Shown here in pieces: positions 23,198 to 33,032 of a stretch of DNA of 64,000 bases. The DNA is taken from positions 62,001-126,000 of the forward strand of contig JAPZUF010000010.1 of the NCBI GenBank assembly GCA_027533395.1. Reading direction: 5' to 3'. Below the pieces are notes generated by a model that saw nothing but the letters and a program-made list of their open reading frames with translations, was not told the DNA's origin and searched no databases. The translations under genes were made by a program, and so were the position numbers. The stretch is from Cyclobacteriaceae bacterium (lineage in GTDB: Bacteria; Bacteroidota; Bacteroidia; Cytophagales; Cyclobacteriaceae). How positions within the stretch are numbered: the first letter of the stretch is position 1; every line of letters starts with the position of its first letter.

Positions 23198-25633
23198 TTA
23201 AATACCTGCTGAAACAAAAATCCTTTTAACCCTGTCACTGGTATTTGTTAAAATTTCGTAAGGAATGGTATGGATGCTTTTAGCAACTTTTTCAATAGGA
23301 AAGTTTTTACCATAGATTTCAACTTCATCTCCTTCTTTAATTGCAATTCCCGTTGCATCAATCATCATCATATCCATGCAAACATTTCCAACTACTTTCG
23401 CAGTTTTTCCATTTATCCATACCTCACCAACTCCTTTGCTGAAGGCGCGGCTGTAACCATCTGCGTAACCAATGGCTAAAGTTGCAGTAACTGTTTCTTT
23501 TTCAACTTTACCATGCCTGCCATATCCGACTGTTTCGCCTGATTGTAAATGATGAACTTGAGAGACTACTGTTTTTAATGTGGCAACTGGCTGAATGTTC
23601 GGATTTTTATTTTCTGTTGGATCAATTCCATATAAACCGATACCAAGTCGAATCATGTCAAATTGATATTCAGGAAAGCGAAGAAGACCTGGCGAGTTTA
23701 GTAAATGGAACAAAGGTTTGTATCCAATTTTTTCACTTAATTGGTGGGCAGCAGTAATAAACTGTTTGGCTTGTTGATGACTAAAAGCATCGTGCTTACT
23801 TTCATCAGAGCCTGCTAAATGACTAAAAATACTAAGCACTTCAACTTCAGTATGTTTATTTAAAATATCGGCCAATGCATTTATTTCTTGTGGAGCGAAA
23901 CCCAAACGATGCATGCCAGTATCTATTTTAATATGAATTCTTCCTTTTCTTCCATTTAAAAACTGAATGTATTCGTTTAATATTTTAAAGCTGTACATTT
24001 CTGGTTCTAGCTGGTTATCCAACATGCTTTGAAAACTTTCTGCTGCTGGATTTAAAACCATTATGGGTAAGTGTATATTATTTTTTCTTAACTGTACGCC
24101 TTCATCTGCGTAAGCAACACCTAAATAATCTGCGCGATGGTATTGCAACACATTGGCAACTTCAATGCTTCCACTTCCATATGCAAATGCTTTTACCATT
24201 ACCATCATTTTGGTTTCGGGTTTCAACAAAGATTTAAAATAGTTGTAATTATCAACTAAAGCATTCAAATCTATTTCTAATACAGTTCCATGAATTTTTT
24301 GCTCAAATCGTTTTACAATTTTCTCGAACTGATAATTTCTTGCTCCTTTGATTAATACAATACGGTTGGCAAAATCATCTTCATTTAATTGATTTAAAAA
24401 TTCTTCTGTAGATGTATAAACTTTACTTTGTGTTGGCAAAAGATTTTTATAAGCGTTCCATTCCTCTCCGATAAAAGTGATATGATTAACTGTAAAAGAT
24501 TGGATAATGCGTACAGCTTCGCTTATCCATTGTTCTGTTTCGCGACTAGCTTGAATTAGAGAAGATAAAATCAAGTGTTTTGTTTTTCTTTGATTTTGAT
24601 GCATTAAGAAATCCAAACTTATGGCTAATCCACCTAAATCATTATTGTAAGAATCATCTACTAGAATGCTGTTATTAATGCCTGATTTTACTTGCAGACG
24701 CATAGGCACCGTTCTCAGTTGTTGTACATAATGCTGTAATTCTGCTATAGGCGTGTTTAGCAAAAGCAAAGTTGCAATAACATGTCCTGTATTTTCCAAA
24801 GACGCAGCATCTTGATAAGGTAACTGAAGTGAAACTTTTTGATTTGAATATGAAATAGAGAAACCATTTTCTGTTCTTTGGATGACAACATCATTCTCAT
24901 TTTCACTTCCCCACGAAAATTTTTTGCACTGGAGTTGTTCAATAGCTTGTCTACCAAAACTTTGGTCTTTACAATAAATAAGTGTTTCGCAATGTTGAAA
25001 GAGTTTAAGTTTCTCATGTAACTTTTCTTCACGAGAAGTAAATCCTTCATCGTGAGCAGAACCTAAGTTTGTAAATATGCCAATAGTTGGCTGTATTATT
25101 TTTTCAAGTAGCTGCATTTCTGCTGGCTGAGAAATGCCGGCTTCGAAAATTCCTAAGGTGTGTTGTTCTTGTATTTGCCAAACCGATAAAGGAACACCTA
25201 ATTGTGAATTATAACTACCGGGATTTTTTACAATGCTGTACTTATCCAATAATACTTGATACAACCATTCTTTAATAATAGTTTTCCCATTACTACCTGT
25301 AATGCCGATAACAGGTAAAGTAAATTTTTGTCGATGGTAGGATGCTAAAGTTTGTAAGGCTTGTAATGTGTTCTCAACAAAAAGTATGGAAGCATCGGCA
25401 GGGGAAAATTCAGTTTCTTCTTCAATAACAAAAACACGAATGCCTTTGGCATACACATCTTTAAGATGATGATGAGCATTGTGCTTAACACCACGAATAG
25501 CAAAAAAGGCAGCATCAGAAACGCCATATGTTTTTCGACTATCTGTAAAAAGATATCGAATGGTTTGGCTTTCATGAGGTGCTGCAATCCACTTACCTCC
25601 CGTTATTTTTTGTAGTTCACTAATAGTAACCAT
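23198..25633 (-). CDS. murF-alr: Bifunctional MurF / alanine racemase
   Basis: 811 residues. Residues 1-450 are a Mur ligase: P-loop GITGSNGKT at 110-118, and GTVPMRLQV-like region near 308. Residues about 451-811 are a fold-III PLP alanine racemase with VKAFAYGSG and PLP-Lys K481, and GYADGYSRAF with a late Tyr. The two make D-Ala and add D-Ala-D-Ala to the peptidoglycan precursor. This fusion is typical of Bacteroidota. Some Mur-ligase details are divergent: TTTTKE is replaced by TIIKEW, so its ligase activity should not be assumed. Confidence 0.93.
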   Translation of the reverse strand: MVTISELQKITGGKWIAAPHESQTIRYLFTDSRKTYGVSDAAFFAIRGVKHNAHHHLKDVYAKGIRVFVIEEETEFSPADASILFVENTLQALQTLASYHRQKFTLPVIGITGSNGKTIIKEWLYQVLLDKYSIVKNPGSYNSQLGVPLSVWQIQEQHTLGIFEAGISQPAEMQLLEKIIQPTIGIFTNLGSAHDEGFTSREEKLHEKLKLFQHCETLIYCKDQSFGRQAIEQLQCKKFSWGSENENDVVIQRTENGFSISYSNQKVSLQLPYQDAASLENTGHVIATLLLLNTPIAELQHYVQQLRTVPMRLQVKSGINNSILVDDSYNNDLGGLAISLDFLMHQNQRKTKHLILSSLIQASRETEQWISEAVRIIQSFTVNHITFIGEEWNAYKNLLPTQSKVYTSTEEFLNQLNEDDFANRIVLIKGARNYQFEKIVKRFEQKIHGTVLEIDLNALVDNYNYFKSLLKPETKMMVMVKAFAYGSGSIEVANVLQYHRADYLGVAYADEGVQLRKNNIHLPIMVLNPAAESFQSMLDNQLEPEMYSFKILNEYIQFLNGRKGRIHIKIDTGMHRLGFAPQEINALADILNKHTEVEVLSIFSHLAGSDESKHDAFSHQQAKQFITAAHQLSEKIGYKPLFHLLNSPGLLRFPEYQFDMIRLGIGLYGIDPTENKNPNIQPVATLKTVVSQVHHLQSGETVGYGRHGKVEKETVTATLAIGYADGYSRAFSKGVGEVWINGKTAKVVGNVCMDMMMIDATGIAIKEGDEVEIYGKNFPIEKVAKSIHTIPYEILTNTSDRVKRIFVSAGI

Positions 25634-25689
25634 GCCAAATATTTAGTTTCGAAAGTAAACAGAAGGAGTCGATAAGTAAGAATCGATCA

Positions 25690-26022
25690 TCAAATTAACC
25701 TTGCTCCATTTGGCACCTGTAAATCGGGTTTAGCTAACACGATGTTTCCATCAGCATTTGCAAAACCTGTTACCAGAATTTCAAACATGAAATTACCAAT
25801 TTGTTTGGGTGGAAAATTGGTAACAGCTATTACTTGTTGGCCAACTAACTGTTCAGGCTGATACAAGGCAGTGATTTGGGCGCTGGATTTTTTTATACCG
25901 AGTTTTCCTAAGTCAACCCAAAGTTGATAAGCTGGTTTTCTAGCTCCTTCAAAAACCTGCGCTTTGATGATTGTTCCAACCCGAATCTCTATTTTTTCGA
26001 ATTCTGACCAGAGAATTTGCAT
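25690..26022 (-). CDS. csaA: CsaA-type tRNA-binding protein
   Basis: 110 residues, full length for CsaA. EIRVGTIIKAQVFEGARKPAYQLWVDLG and VTNFPPKQIGNFMFEILVTGF (quoted in part: IRVGTI, ARKPAYQL, NFPPKQIG) are diagnostic of the OB-fold EMAP/tRNA-binding family. Proposed chaperone and secretion helper; acts as a dimer in the cytoplasm. It lies 56 bp upstream of murF-alr on the same strand. Confidence 0.92.
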   Translation of the reverse strand: MQILWSEFEKIEIRVGTIIKAQVFEGARKPAYQLWVDLGKLGIKKSSAQITALYQPEQLVGQQVIAVTNFPPKQIGNFMFEILVTGFANADGNIVLAKPDLQVPNGARLI

Positions 26023-26062
26023 ATCAAATTGTTAAAATTGTTTAATCTATTTCGTTATTGGT

Positions 26063-26084
26063 TCGAAAAATGAAACATTTTCGA
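26063..26084. promoter_or_regulatory. Inverted repeat in the csaA / 26152 divergent gap
   Basis: TCGAAAA (26063-26069) and TTTTCGA (26078-26084) with 8 nt between. Candidate shared operator in a 129-bp divergent region; AT-rich, so weak. Confidence 0.25.
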
Positions 26085-26151
26085 TGTTAAACACTATTTT
26101 TACGAAACAAAATCTGCTTTTCAATCGTTTTAATTGAGTTAAAACCAATCT

Positions 26152-26466
26152 ATGCGGAAGTTTTTACAATTAATATTTTCTGCTTTACTCTTATGCTGCG
26201 CTAGCCAATTGCACGCGCAAGAGGCAGAACCGCACAATAGAGGTACATTAGAAGGTCAAAATTCTGAAAATTCATCCAATACAGATACTGAAATCTCACC
26301 AAGAATAAGCAAGCCAGACTCTGTTGCAACTGTCTCAAAACCGGTTTTAGTAAAACCTAAAGTACAATCAGATAAAACCTCCGAGAAAAAGAGCGAAGAA
26401 AGCACCTTCAATTTTCTATATTTCATTATTCAAAAGTTTAAATCTTCCGATATCATCGAGGATTAA
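26152..26466 (+). CDS. Small secreted low-complexity protein
   Basis: 104 residues. Signal peptide to about LHAQ (23), then a Ser/Lys/Glu-rich disordered stretch and a short hydrophobic patch (FNFLYFIIQKF, about 89-99). No family recognised. It lies just upstream of the TonB-receptor gene but is separated from it by that gene's own promoter. Confidence 0.55.
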   Translation: MRKFLQLIFSALLLCCASQLHAQEAEPHNRGTLEGQNSENSSNTDTEISPRISKPDSVATVSKPVLVKPKVQSDKTSEKKSEESTFNFLYFIIQKFKSSDIIED

Positions 26467-26508
26467 TAGCCGTCTGTAAAATTTAGACGAGAATTATTAT
26501 TTCTAACC

Positions 26509-26533
26509 TATATTTGCAACGCTGTTGCAAATA
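26509..26533 (+). promoter_or_regulatory. TonB-receptor promoter with overlapping perfect dyad operator
   Basis: The -7 box TATATTTG (26509-26516) lies inside a perfect palindrome TATTTGCAAC-GCT-GTTGCAAATA (26511-26533), whose last A is the first base of the ATG. Transcription would start about 10 nt before the ATG. A bound protein would block both polymerase and the start codon. The 10-3-10 form recalls Fur-family metal-regulator sites, but the regulator cannot be named. Confidence 0.6.
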
Positions 26534-28905
26534 TGAAGCGCCTTTTAACCATTTTTCTATTGCTTTCTTTCGGATTGGCTTATAGTCAAAGCTGCCTTTA
26601 TTCATTGAAAGGAAGAATTTTAGCAGAGAACAAGGCTTTACCTGGCGCAACGATTTTTATAAAAGATACAAATAGCAGCAGAATAGCTGATGAACAAGGC
26701 AATTTTTCATTCGACAATCTTTGCGCCAGAACATACGAAATCGAAATCAGGTTTTTAGGATATGAAACGATAACCAAAAAAGTTTCTCTCCCGCAAAATG
26801 AAGTTCTTGAAATTGAATTACTAGAAGATAAAACACAACTTAGCGAAGTAGTTGTAACAGGTAATAGCATAGCTCGTTCAACCACTCAAATTTCATCAGC
26901 ATTAGAAGAAGAAGCACTTCAACAATTGCATGGCAAACCTTTGGGAGAATCCTTACAAAGAATAGCCGGAGTTGGGGCACTCCAAACTGGTCCTGCTATT
27001 TTTAAGCCGGTTATTCATGGTTTGCACAGCCAACGGATTTTAATTTTAAACAATGGCATAAGGCAGGAAGGCCAACAATGGGGAACAGAACATGCGCCCG
27101 AAATAGATCCTTTTGTAGCCAAACAAATTGAAGTAATTAAAGGTGCAGAAGCAGTTCGGTACGGTGCCGATGCAATGGGTGGTGTGATTATTGTTTCTCC
27201 ACCACCTATACACGACACTGGAGGTTTTGGTGGTGCTATTAACACAAGTTACCAAAGCAATAGCAAAACATCTACAGTATCTATTGCTACAGAAGGCTTA
27301 TTGGCAGCAAAGAATTGGTCGTGGAGAATGCAAGCCTCTGGCAAATATGGTGGAGATTACCACACACCAGATTATACACTCAGTAACACAGGACAGAGAG
27401 AAGTTAATTTTTCAGGTGGTCTTGGCTACCGTAATAGTAATAGTGAATTAGAATTTTATTTCAGCTCTTTTAATGCACGCATTGGGATTTTAAGAGCAGC
27501 ACATGCAGGAAATTTAACAGACCTGAATAATTCAATCATCAGTCAGAAACCTTGGTATATCAAAGATTTTTCTTTCGATATAGAAAATCCTTATCAAGCC
27601 ATCAATCATCATCTTTTTAAAACATCTTATAAAAAGAATTTATCTGGCAATAATTCTATTAAAGCAATTTATGGTTTACAGATAAACAACAGAAAGGAAT
27701 TTGATATCAGAAGAGCTAACAGAAGCGATAGACCTGCCATATCTATGCAACTGCTTAGTCAGGTGTTTGATTTTTCCTTCGATCACCTTGCTGATTCGCA
27801 TCAAGGTAGTTATGGTTTAACAACAACCATCAAAATCAATAACAACGATACTGAAACAACAGGCATACAACCTTTAATTCCGGATTACCGACAAGTTGCA
27901 GCAGGTTTATTTGCATTGGAAAAAATTAAGTGGAGAGCCTTTACTTTTGAAGCAGGTGCTCGCGCAGATTACCAATATTTGCAAGCCTTAACGTTCATCA
28001 ACAACGATGAATTGATAAAACCGGATTATCATTTCTTTTACTTATCCGCTAATGCGGGTTTGCGTTATACAATTAACTCACAATCCAATTTATCTAGTAA
28101 TATTTCATTTAGTAATAGGCCGCCACACATTAGCGAATTATTCAGCCAAGGTTTGCATCACGGCACAGCTACCATCGAAGAAGGTTTACTTTTACCAAAT
28201 GGTACCTTAGAAATAGACGAATCTCTTTTTAAAAATGAACGATCTATTAAATGGTTGAATAGTTTTGCCAAACAAAGTAAGAATTTTTCGTTCGAGGCAT
28301 CCGTCTATGCTAATCTTATCGATAATTATATTTTTCTTCAGCCAAAGGAAACGCGATTAACTATAAGAGGCTACTTTCCTGTTTTTGCTTACAAACAAAC
28401 ACAAGCATTACTTACAGGAGCAGACATAACGTTTAACTATACTTTTTTAAAAGATTTTACGCTGACCGGAAAATACAGTTACCTCTACGGTCAAGATTTA
28501 ACTGCGCAACAACCTTTGATTTATATGCCACCACCCCAATTTGATACAGAATTGAATTGGTTGATTCCTACTTTAAATCAGTATAAAGCATTTTTAAAAG
28601 CAAGAGTATTGCATGTAACCCAACAAGTAAGAACGCCCATTACGATTAACCCAATTGATTTGGAAGGAAGTCCAGCTCCAAACGAAACATTCGATTTTAT
28701 GGATGCACCCAATGCTTATACTTTATTAAATATTGAAACAGGATTTACCCTGCCAATTAATGAACATGATTTGATTTTAACCTTGGCATGCGAAAACTTA
28801 ACCAATCAACGGTACAGAAATTACATGAATCGATTAAGATATTTTGCTGATGATATTGGCAGAAATTTTATTATAAGACTTTCCTATAACTTTTATTCAC
28901 ACTAA
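26533..28905 (+). CDS. TonB-dependent outer-membrane receptor with CarboxypepD-like N-terminal domain
   Basis: 790 residues. Signal peptide to about AYSQ (19), a CarboxypepD_reg-like domain (about 22-105; GATIFIKDTNSSRIADEQGNF quoted in part: GATIFIKD), a plug domain (about 125-225; GPAIFKPVIHGLHSQRI part, QQWGTEHAPEIDPF) and a ~550-residue 22-strand barrel ending in aromatic F-Y. The ligand is not evident. The gene is followed at 13 bp by a small lipoprotein. The operator over its promoter suggests tight repression, as for metal or haem receptors. Confidence 0.93.
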   Translation: MKRLLTIFLLLSFGLAYSQSCLYSLKGRILAENKALPGATIFIKDTNSSRIADEQGNFSFDNLCARTYEIEIRFLGYETITKKVSLPQNEVLEIELLEDKTQLSEVVVTGNSIARSTTQISSALEEEALQQLHGKPLGESLQRIAGVGALQTGPAIFKPVIHGLHSQRILILNNGIRQEGQQWGTEHAPEIDPFVAKQIEVIKGAEAVRYGADAMGGVIIVSPPPIHDTGGFGGAINTSYQSNSKTSTVSIATEGLLAAKNWSWRMQASGKYGGDYHTPDYTLSNTGQREVNFSGGLGYRNSNSELEFYFSSFNARIGILRAAHAGNLTDLNNSIISQKPWYIKDFSFDIENPYQAINHHLFKTSYKKNLSGNNSIKAIYGLQINNRKEFDIRRANRSDRPAISMQLLSQVFDFSFDHLADSHQGSYGLTTTIKINNNDTETTGIQPLIPDYRQVAAGLFALEKIKWRAFTFEAGARADYQYLQALTFINNDELIKPDYHFFYLSANAGLRYTINSQSNLSSNISFSNRPPHISELFSQGLHHGTATIEEGLLLPNGTLEIDESLFKNERSIKWLNSFAKQSKNFSFEASVYANLIDNYIFLQPKETRLTIRGYFPVFAYKQTQALLTGADITFNYTFLKDFTLTGKYSYLYGQDLTAQQPLIYMPPPQFDTELNWLIPTLNQYKAFLKARVLHVTQQVRTPITINPIDLEGSPAPNETFDFMDAPNAYTLLNIETGFTLPINEHDLILTLACENLTNQRYRNYMNRLRYFADDIGRNFIIRLSYNFYSH

Positions 28906-28918
28906 ACAATTAACAATT

Positions 28919-29503
28919 ATGAAGATGAATCCCGTACAAAACCTGTCGAGAATGATGAACTGGAGCAAATTAAGCGTAGTAGCATTTGCAGCTTTATTGA
29001 TAGCTTGTGATGACGACCCTGAAGCAGTTAATGAAGAAGAACTAATAACAACCGTACAAGTAGATTTATTCTTTGGCGATAGCGATACGCCATCAGCGAC
29101 ATTAAAGTTTTATGATGAGGATGGTGATGGATCAATTGCTCCTGAGTTTACACAAGAAGGTGAAATTTATACTGGTGTTGAATATTTAGCAGTAACAACT
29201 TTCTTAAATGAAGAAGAAACACCAGTTGAAGATGTAACGGCTGAAATTGAAGAAGAACAGAATGATCATCTTATCTGCTTTACCAGAACAGGAGCTGTTA
29301 CATCTGCCGTTGCCTTTGATGAAGATGACAACGAAATTCCTGTTGGGTTGGTAAGTATTTGGGAAACTTCGAATACACCTGGTGCAGCAACAGTTAAACT
29401 TACTTTAAAACACCAACCTGGTATTAAAACCGGTAGCTGCGATATTGGAGAAACTGATATTGAGGTAACCTTTTCATTTGATGTAATTCAACAGCCTCTA
29501 TAA
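28919..29503 (+). CDS. Acidic lipoprotein partner of the TonB receptor
   Basis: 194 residues. Leader LLIACDDDP gives lipobox Cys near 30. The mature part is very acidic and strand-rich, with two cysteines late (HLICF and GSCDIG). It lies 13 bp after the TonB-receptor gene, in the place where surface substrate-capture lipoproteins usually sit. No family named with confidence. Confidence 0.72.
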   Translation: MKMNPVQNLSRMMNWSKLSVVAFAALLIACDDDPEAVNEEELITTVQVDLFFGDSDTPSATLKFYDEDGDGSIAPEFTQEGEIYTGVEYLAVTTFLNEEETPVEDVTAEIEEEQNDHLICFTRTGAVTSAVAFDEDDNEIPVGLVSIWETSNTPGAATVKLTLKHQPGIKTGSCDIGETDIEVTFSFDVIQQPL

Positions 29504-29530
29504 TCTCTTATAAAATATTTCACTTCTAAA

Positions 29531-29557
29531 GCCTTTGCCAAAAGCAAAGGCATTTTT
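29531..29557 (+). terminator. Rho-independent terminator
   Basis: GCCTTTGC / GCAAAGGC stem with 5-nt loop, followed by ATTTTTAAT. It closes the receptor-lipoprotein operon ahead of radA. Confidence 0.75.
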
Positions 29558-29645
29558 AATGCTTAGTTAGTTGAAATTCGATAGTAATTTTTGAGTCATG
29601 GATTGTCTGGATTAACGTTTACATTTACAAGGAAAATCAACATGC

Positions 29646-31022
29646 ATGGCTAAAACTAAATCCTCTTTTTTCTGCCAGAACTGTGGACACGAGTCAACTA
29701 AATGGTTAGGCAAATGTCCATCATGTGACCAATGGAATACTTTTGTTGAAGAGTTAACCCAAACCGAAAGCAAGAACGATTGGAAAACCGAAACAACGAG
29801 AAGCAAAATCAATAAACCGAAAAACTTAAGTGAAGTACAAAGTGGAAATGAATGGCGCTTGGTTAGTCCCAACCAAGAGTTAAATAGAGTATTAGGAGGA
29901 GGTATTGTGCCAGGATCTTTGATTTTAATTGGCGGTGAACCTGGTATTGGTAAATCAACATTAATGTTACAACTCGGTTTACAGTTAAAGAAAATTAAAA
30001 TCTTGTATGTAACAGGAGAAGAAAGTGAGCAACAAGTAAAAATGCGCGCACAACGCATCGAACAAAATAAAATTGAGCAAGATGATTTTTACATATTAAC
30101 TGAAACAAATACAAAAAATATTTTCTTAGCTATCGAACAATTGCAACCACAGTTGGTGATTGTAGATTCTATTCAAACACTTTATTCTCCGATGTTAGAT
30201 TCGGCAGCAGGTTCAATTGCACAAGTGCGTCAATGTGCAGGTGAGATGATGAAGTTTGCTAAGGAAACAGACACTCCTGTTTTCCTAGTCGGACATATTA
30301 CAAAAGATGGAACGCTAGCCGGTCCAAAAGTTTTAGAACACATGGTAGATACTGTTTTACAATTTGAAGGCGACAGACATCTTACTTATAGAATTCTACG
30401 GACTACAAAAAACAGATTTGGTTCAACTTCTGAAATTGGCATTTACGAAATGTTAGGTAATGGCTTGCGCGAAGTAAGCAATCCATCAGAAATATTGATT
30501 TCTCAAAAAGAACAACCGCAAAGTGGAACAACCATAGGTGCAACCATAGAAGGCAACCGTCCGCTGTTGATTGAAATTCAATCGTTGGTTAGCCCGGCAT
30601 CTTATGGAACTCCACAACGTACCCCTACAGGTTTTGATCACAAAAGATTGAACATGTTGTTAGCTGTATTAGAAAAAAGATGTGGCTTTCGATTAGGACA
30701 GCAAGATGTATTTGTAAACATGGCCGGAGGAATTTTTGTAGAAGATCCTGCAATCGACTTAGCACTATGTGTATCGATAGTTTCGTCTTTAGAGGAAATA
30801 GTTGTTTCAGACAAAGTTTGTTTTGCAGCAGAGATTGGCTTAGGTGGAGAATTAAGAGCAGTAAACCGCATCGACCAAAGAATTTCCGAAGCCGAGAAAC
30901 TCGGCTTCGAGGAAATTTATGTTTCTAAGTTTAGTGTAAAATCTGTTGATGTTAACAGATTGAATATTAAAGTAAAATCCTTTAGCAACTTGCGGGAAGT
31001 TTTTTCGGATTTGATGGGTTAA
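29646..31022 (+). CDS. radA: DNA repair protein RadA
   Basis: 458 residues, normal length. C4 zinc finger at C10, C13, C24, C27; RecA-like ATPase with Walker A GGEPGIGKST near 95; RadA signature KNRFG near 257; C-terminal Lon-like domain (GFDHKRLNMLLAVLEKR part, then FVNMAGGIFVEDPAIDLA part). It is a branch-migration helicase acting in homologous recombination. It converges on a lipoprotein gene with overlapping stops (31019-31022). Confidence 0.97.
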   Translation: MAKTKSSFFCQNCGHESTKWLGKCPSCDQWNTFVEELTQTESKNDWKTETTRSKINKPKNLSEVQSGNEWRLVSPNQELNRVLGGGIVPGSLILIGGEPGIGKSTLMLQLGLQLKKIKILYVTGEESEQQVKMRAQRIEQNKIEQDDFYILTETNTKNIFLAIEQLQPQLVIVDSIQTLYSPMLDSAAGSIAQVRQCAGEMMKFAKETDTPVFLVGHITKDGTLAGPKVLEHMVDTVLQFEGDRHLTYRILRTTKNRFGSTSEIGIYEMLGNGLREVSNPSEILISQKEQPQSGTTIGATIEGNRPLLIEIQSLVSPASYGTPQRTPTGFDHKRLNMLLAVLEKRCGFRLGQQDVFVNMAGGIFVEDPAIDLALCVSIVSSLEEIVVSDKVCFAAEIGLGGELRAVNRIDQRISEAEKLGFEEIYVSKFSVKSVDVNRLNIKVKSFSNLREVFSDLMG

Positions 31023-31696
31023 TTATAGAGATTAAGACAAAAATCAGCATTAAAGCTCACATTAACTGGGAAGGTATTATTATTATTATAGAAAAAGCTG
31101 TTGACTAACTGTAACCTATTACTTTTTAAATTAACATGAATTAAATTATCAGAATCAGTTGAGATAGTTGTAATAACATTTACATATACAAATACTTCGT
31201 AATGCCCAGTTAATTTATTATAAACAAAAACTTCAAGGCTGTTAGCATAGCTACAGTAAAATTGACCAACGGCACAACCACGAATAAGGGGTTCATACGT
31301 CCCATTCAATAACCTGAAATTATCAACAAAAAGCACTAAGTTGAAAAAATAAGTGTATTGTGAATTACTAAATGCAACAAACGTGATGTCATGAAAAAAA
31401 CGATCATCGCTATCAAAATATTCTAAGTTAACGCTGTGGTTAATAAATTCCGAAGTGATAATTGCATCTGAAAGTTTAATCTCAAAAGGATGACATGCTT
31501 TATTTTGTGAATTATTAAAATAGATGCCATCGTTAGCAGCAATAAATTTTTGTATGTTTTCTGCAAATTGTATGCTTAAAAAAGGGGCATTATCAGAAAC
31601 TGAAGATGAACCTGAATTAGGTAATGAACTGCTATTTTCATCGCTGCATCCGATAATAGCAACTAAGGTGAAAATAAAAATTTTGTTAAACTTCAT
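31019..31696 (-). CDS. Lipoprotein of unknown function
   Basis: 225 residues. Lipobox IIGC gives Cys 17, followed by a Ser-rich linker. The rest is strand-rich with several aromatics and four cysteines. No family recognised. Its stop shares the TTAA at 31019-31022 with radA. The next minus-strand gene, a barrel protein, is 2 bp upstream, so they are one operon. Confidence 0.7.
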   Translation of the reverse strand: MKFNKIFIFTLVAIIGCSDENSSSLPNSGSSSVSDNAPFLSIQFAENIQKFIAANDGIYFNNSQNKACHPFEIKLSDAIITSEFINHSVNLEYFDSDDRFFHDITFVAFSNSQYTYFFNLVLFVDNFRLLNGTYEPLIRGCAVGQFYCSYANSLEVFVYNKLTGHYEVFVYVNVITTISTDSDNLIHVNLKSNRLQLVNSFFYNNNNTFPVNVSFNADFCLNLYN

Positions 31697-31698
31697 TT

Positions 31699-32346
31699 TT
31701 AAAAAATATAGCCAAGCCTTATGGCTGAATTAAAATTTAAACCAAAATCTTTAGTGATAGATTCAGGGGCCTCAATTGTATTTGCGTTTGAAGTTTGAAT
31801 AATTTTTAAAAAGTTTGTTTGCTGAAACCCATACCCAAACTCGGTTCCAAAGTAAATTTTTGGGGCTATATAAAAATCTGCACCTAAAACAAAGTTGAAT
31901 CCAATACGATTAAAAGCGCGGTTAGAACCATTAGTATCTGTTGCATTATCTACAGTAATTGGATTTGAAATAGGTCCTGAGATTTCAAACTTGCTTGTTC
32001 TTGTTGCAAAATCTAATTCAAAACCTATGTAAGGAGAAAGCTTGTTACTGCCTTTATAATGATACTCTATACCAGGTCTAAAATTAAAAAAGCTTGTCTT
32101 AGATTTTGTACTCTCGTCCGGTTCATTTGTATTACTAGTATATAATCCTCCAATTCTAACGGCCAAGTTATCAGCAAAGAAGTATCTAAATCGTAAATAA
32201 CTTAAACTAATAGGATTACTGCCAAAAGGTTTAAAATTAACTTCTGTATTAAAGTCACCTTTAGATGGCTTAAAATTTTTTGTGCTATCTTGAGCAGACG
32301 CACTTAGGGCAAAAGCCACAACAACGAGTGATAAAAAGTATTTCAT
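31699..32346 (-). CDS. Outer-membrane beta-barrel protein
   Basis: 215 residues. Signal peptide to SASAQ (19), then amphipathic strands: LRFRYFFADNLAVRIG, FRPGIEYHYKG, NFVLGADFYIAPKIYFGTE (part), ending in LGYIF with terminal Phe. Eight-strand OMP_b-brl type. First gene of a two-gene operon with the lipoprotein at 31019. Confidence 0.78.
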   Translation of the reverse strand: MKYFLSLVVVAFALSASAQDSTKNFKPSKGDFNTEVNFKPFGSNPISLSYLRFRYFFADNLAVRIGGLYTSNTNEPDESTKSKTSFFNFRPGIEYHYKGSNKLSPYIGFELDFATRTSKFEISGPISNPITVDNATDTNGSNRAFNRIGFNFVLGADFYIAPKIYFGTEFGYGFQQTNFLKIIQTSNANTIEAPESITKDFGLNFNSAIRLGYIF

Positions 32347-32439
32347 ACAATTATTTAATAAAACTAAATTAATAAAATTGTTTGAATATTTGAGAATCTC
32401 GTTAATTATTCTTTTAGAAACCTTTAGTAAAACAGCATC

Positions 32440-33030
32440 ATGTCTGAAACAGTATACAACAACGATATTTTCAGTTTTATCATATTACCATTGCTTATTT
32501 TTCTGGCTCGAATTTTTGATGTATCCATCAATACCATTCGCATTATTTATGTTTTAGGCGGACGAAGATTAACTGCAACCTTACTCGGTTTCTTCGAGTC
32601 ATTTATTTGGTTAATGGCAATCAGGCAAATTTTTGAGCATCTTGATAATTGGTTGTGGTACATTGCTTATCCTGCAGGTTTTGCATGTGGTATTTTAGTG
32701 GGCATGTTGATTGAAGAACGCATTGCCTATGGCAAAGTAATCGTAAGAATCATTACGAGAAAGGATACACAAACTTTACAATCCTTTTTAATAGATCAAG
32801 GCTTCAGATTTACAGTTGTAAATGGAATAGGTGCAGAAGGCCCGGAGCATGTTGTGTTTACTGTTTTAGAAAGACAACAATTAGATAATCTCTTAGTAAA
32901 ATTGAAAGAAATTATTCCTTCAGCATTTTTCACTGTTGAAAAAGTAAATCGCGCAGCTGAAAACAATATTGAGACCAATACAGAATCTAAGCGCAACTAT
33001 TGGTCGTGGTTAAAAAGAAGCACATCTTAA
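32440..33030 (+). CDS. DUF2179/UPF0316 membrane protein (YebE-like)
   Basis: 196 residues. Three N-terminal helices with RIFDVSINTIRIIYVLGGRR, then a cytoplasmic DUF2179 domain (about 105-170) and a charged tail. The tail and fold match UPF0316; the family's job is not firmly established. Confidence 0.85.
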   Translation: MSETVYNNDIFSFIILPLLIFLARIFDVSINTIRIIYVLGGRRLTATLLGFFESFIWLMAIRQIFEHLDNWLWYIAYPAGFACGILVGMLIEERIAYGKVIVRIITRKDTQTLQSFLIDQGFRFTVVNGIGAEGPEHVVFTVLERQQLDNLLVKLKEIIPSAFFTVEKVNRAAENNIETNTESKRNYWSWLKRSTS

Positions 33031-33032
33031 GT

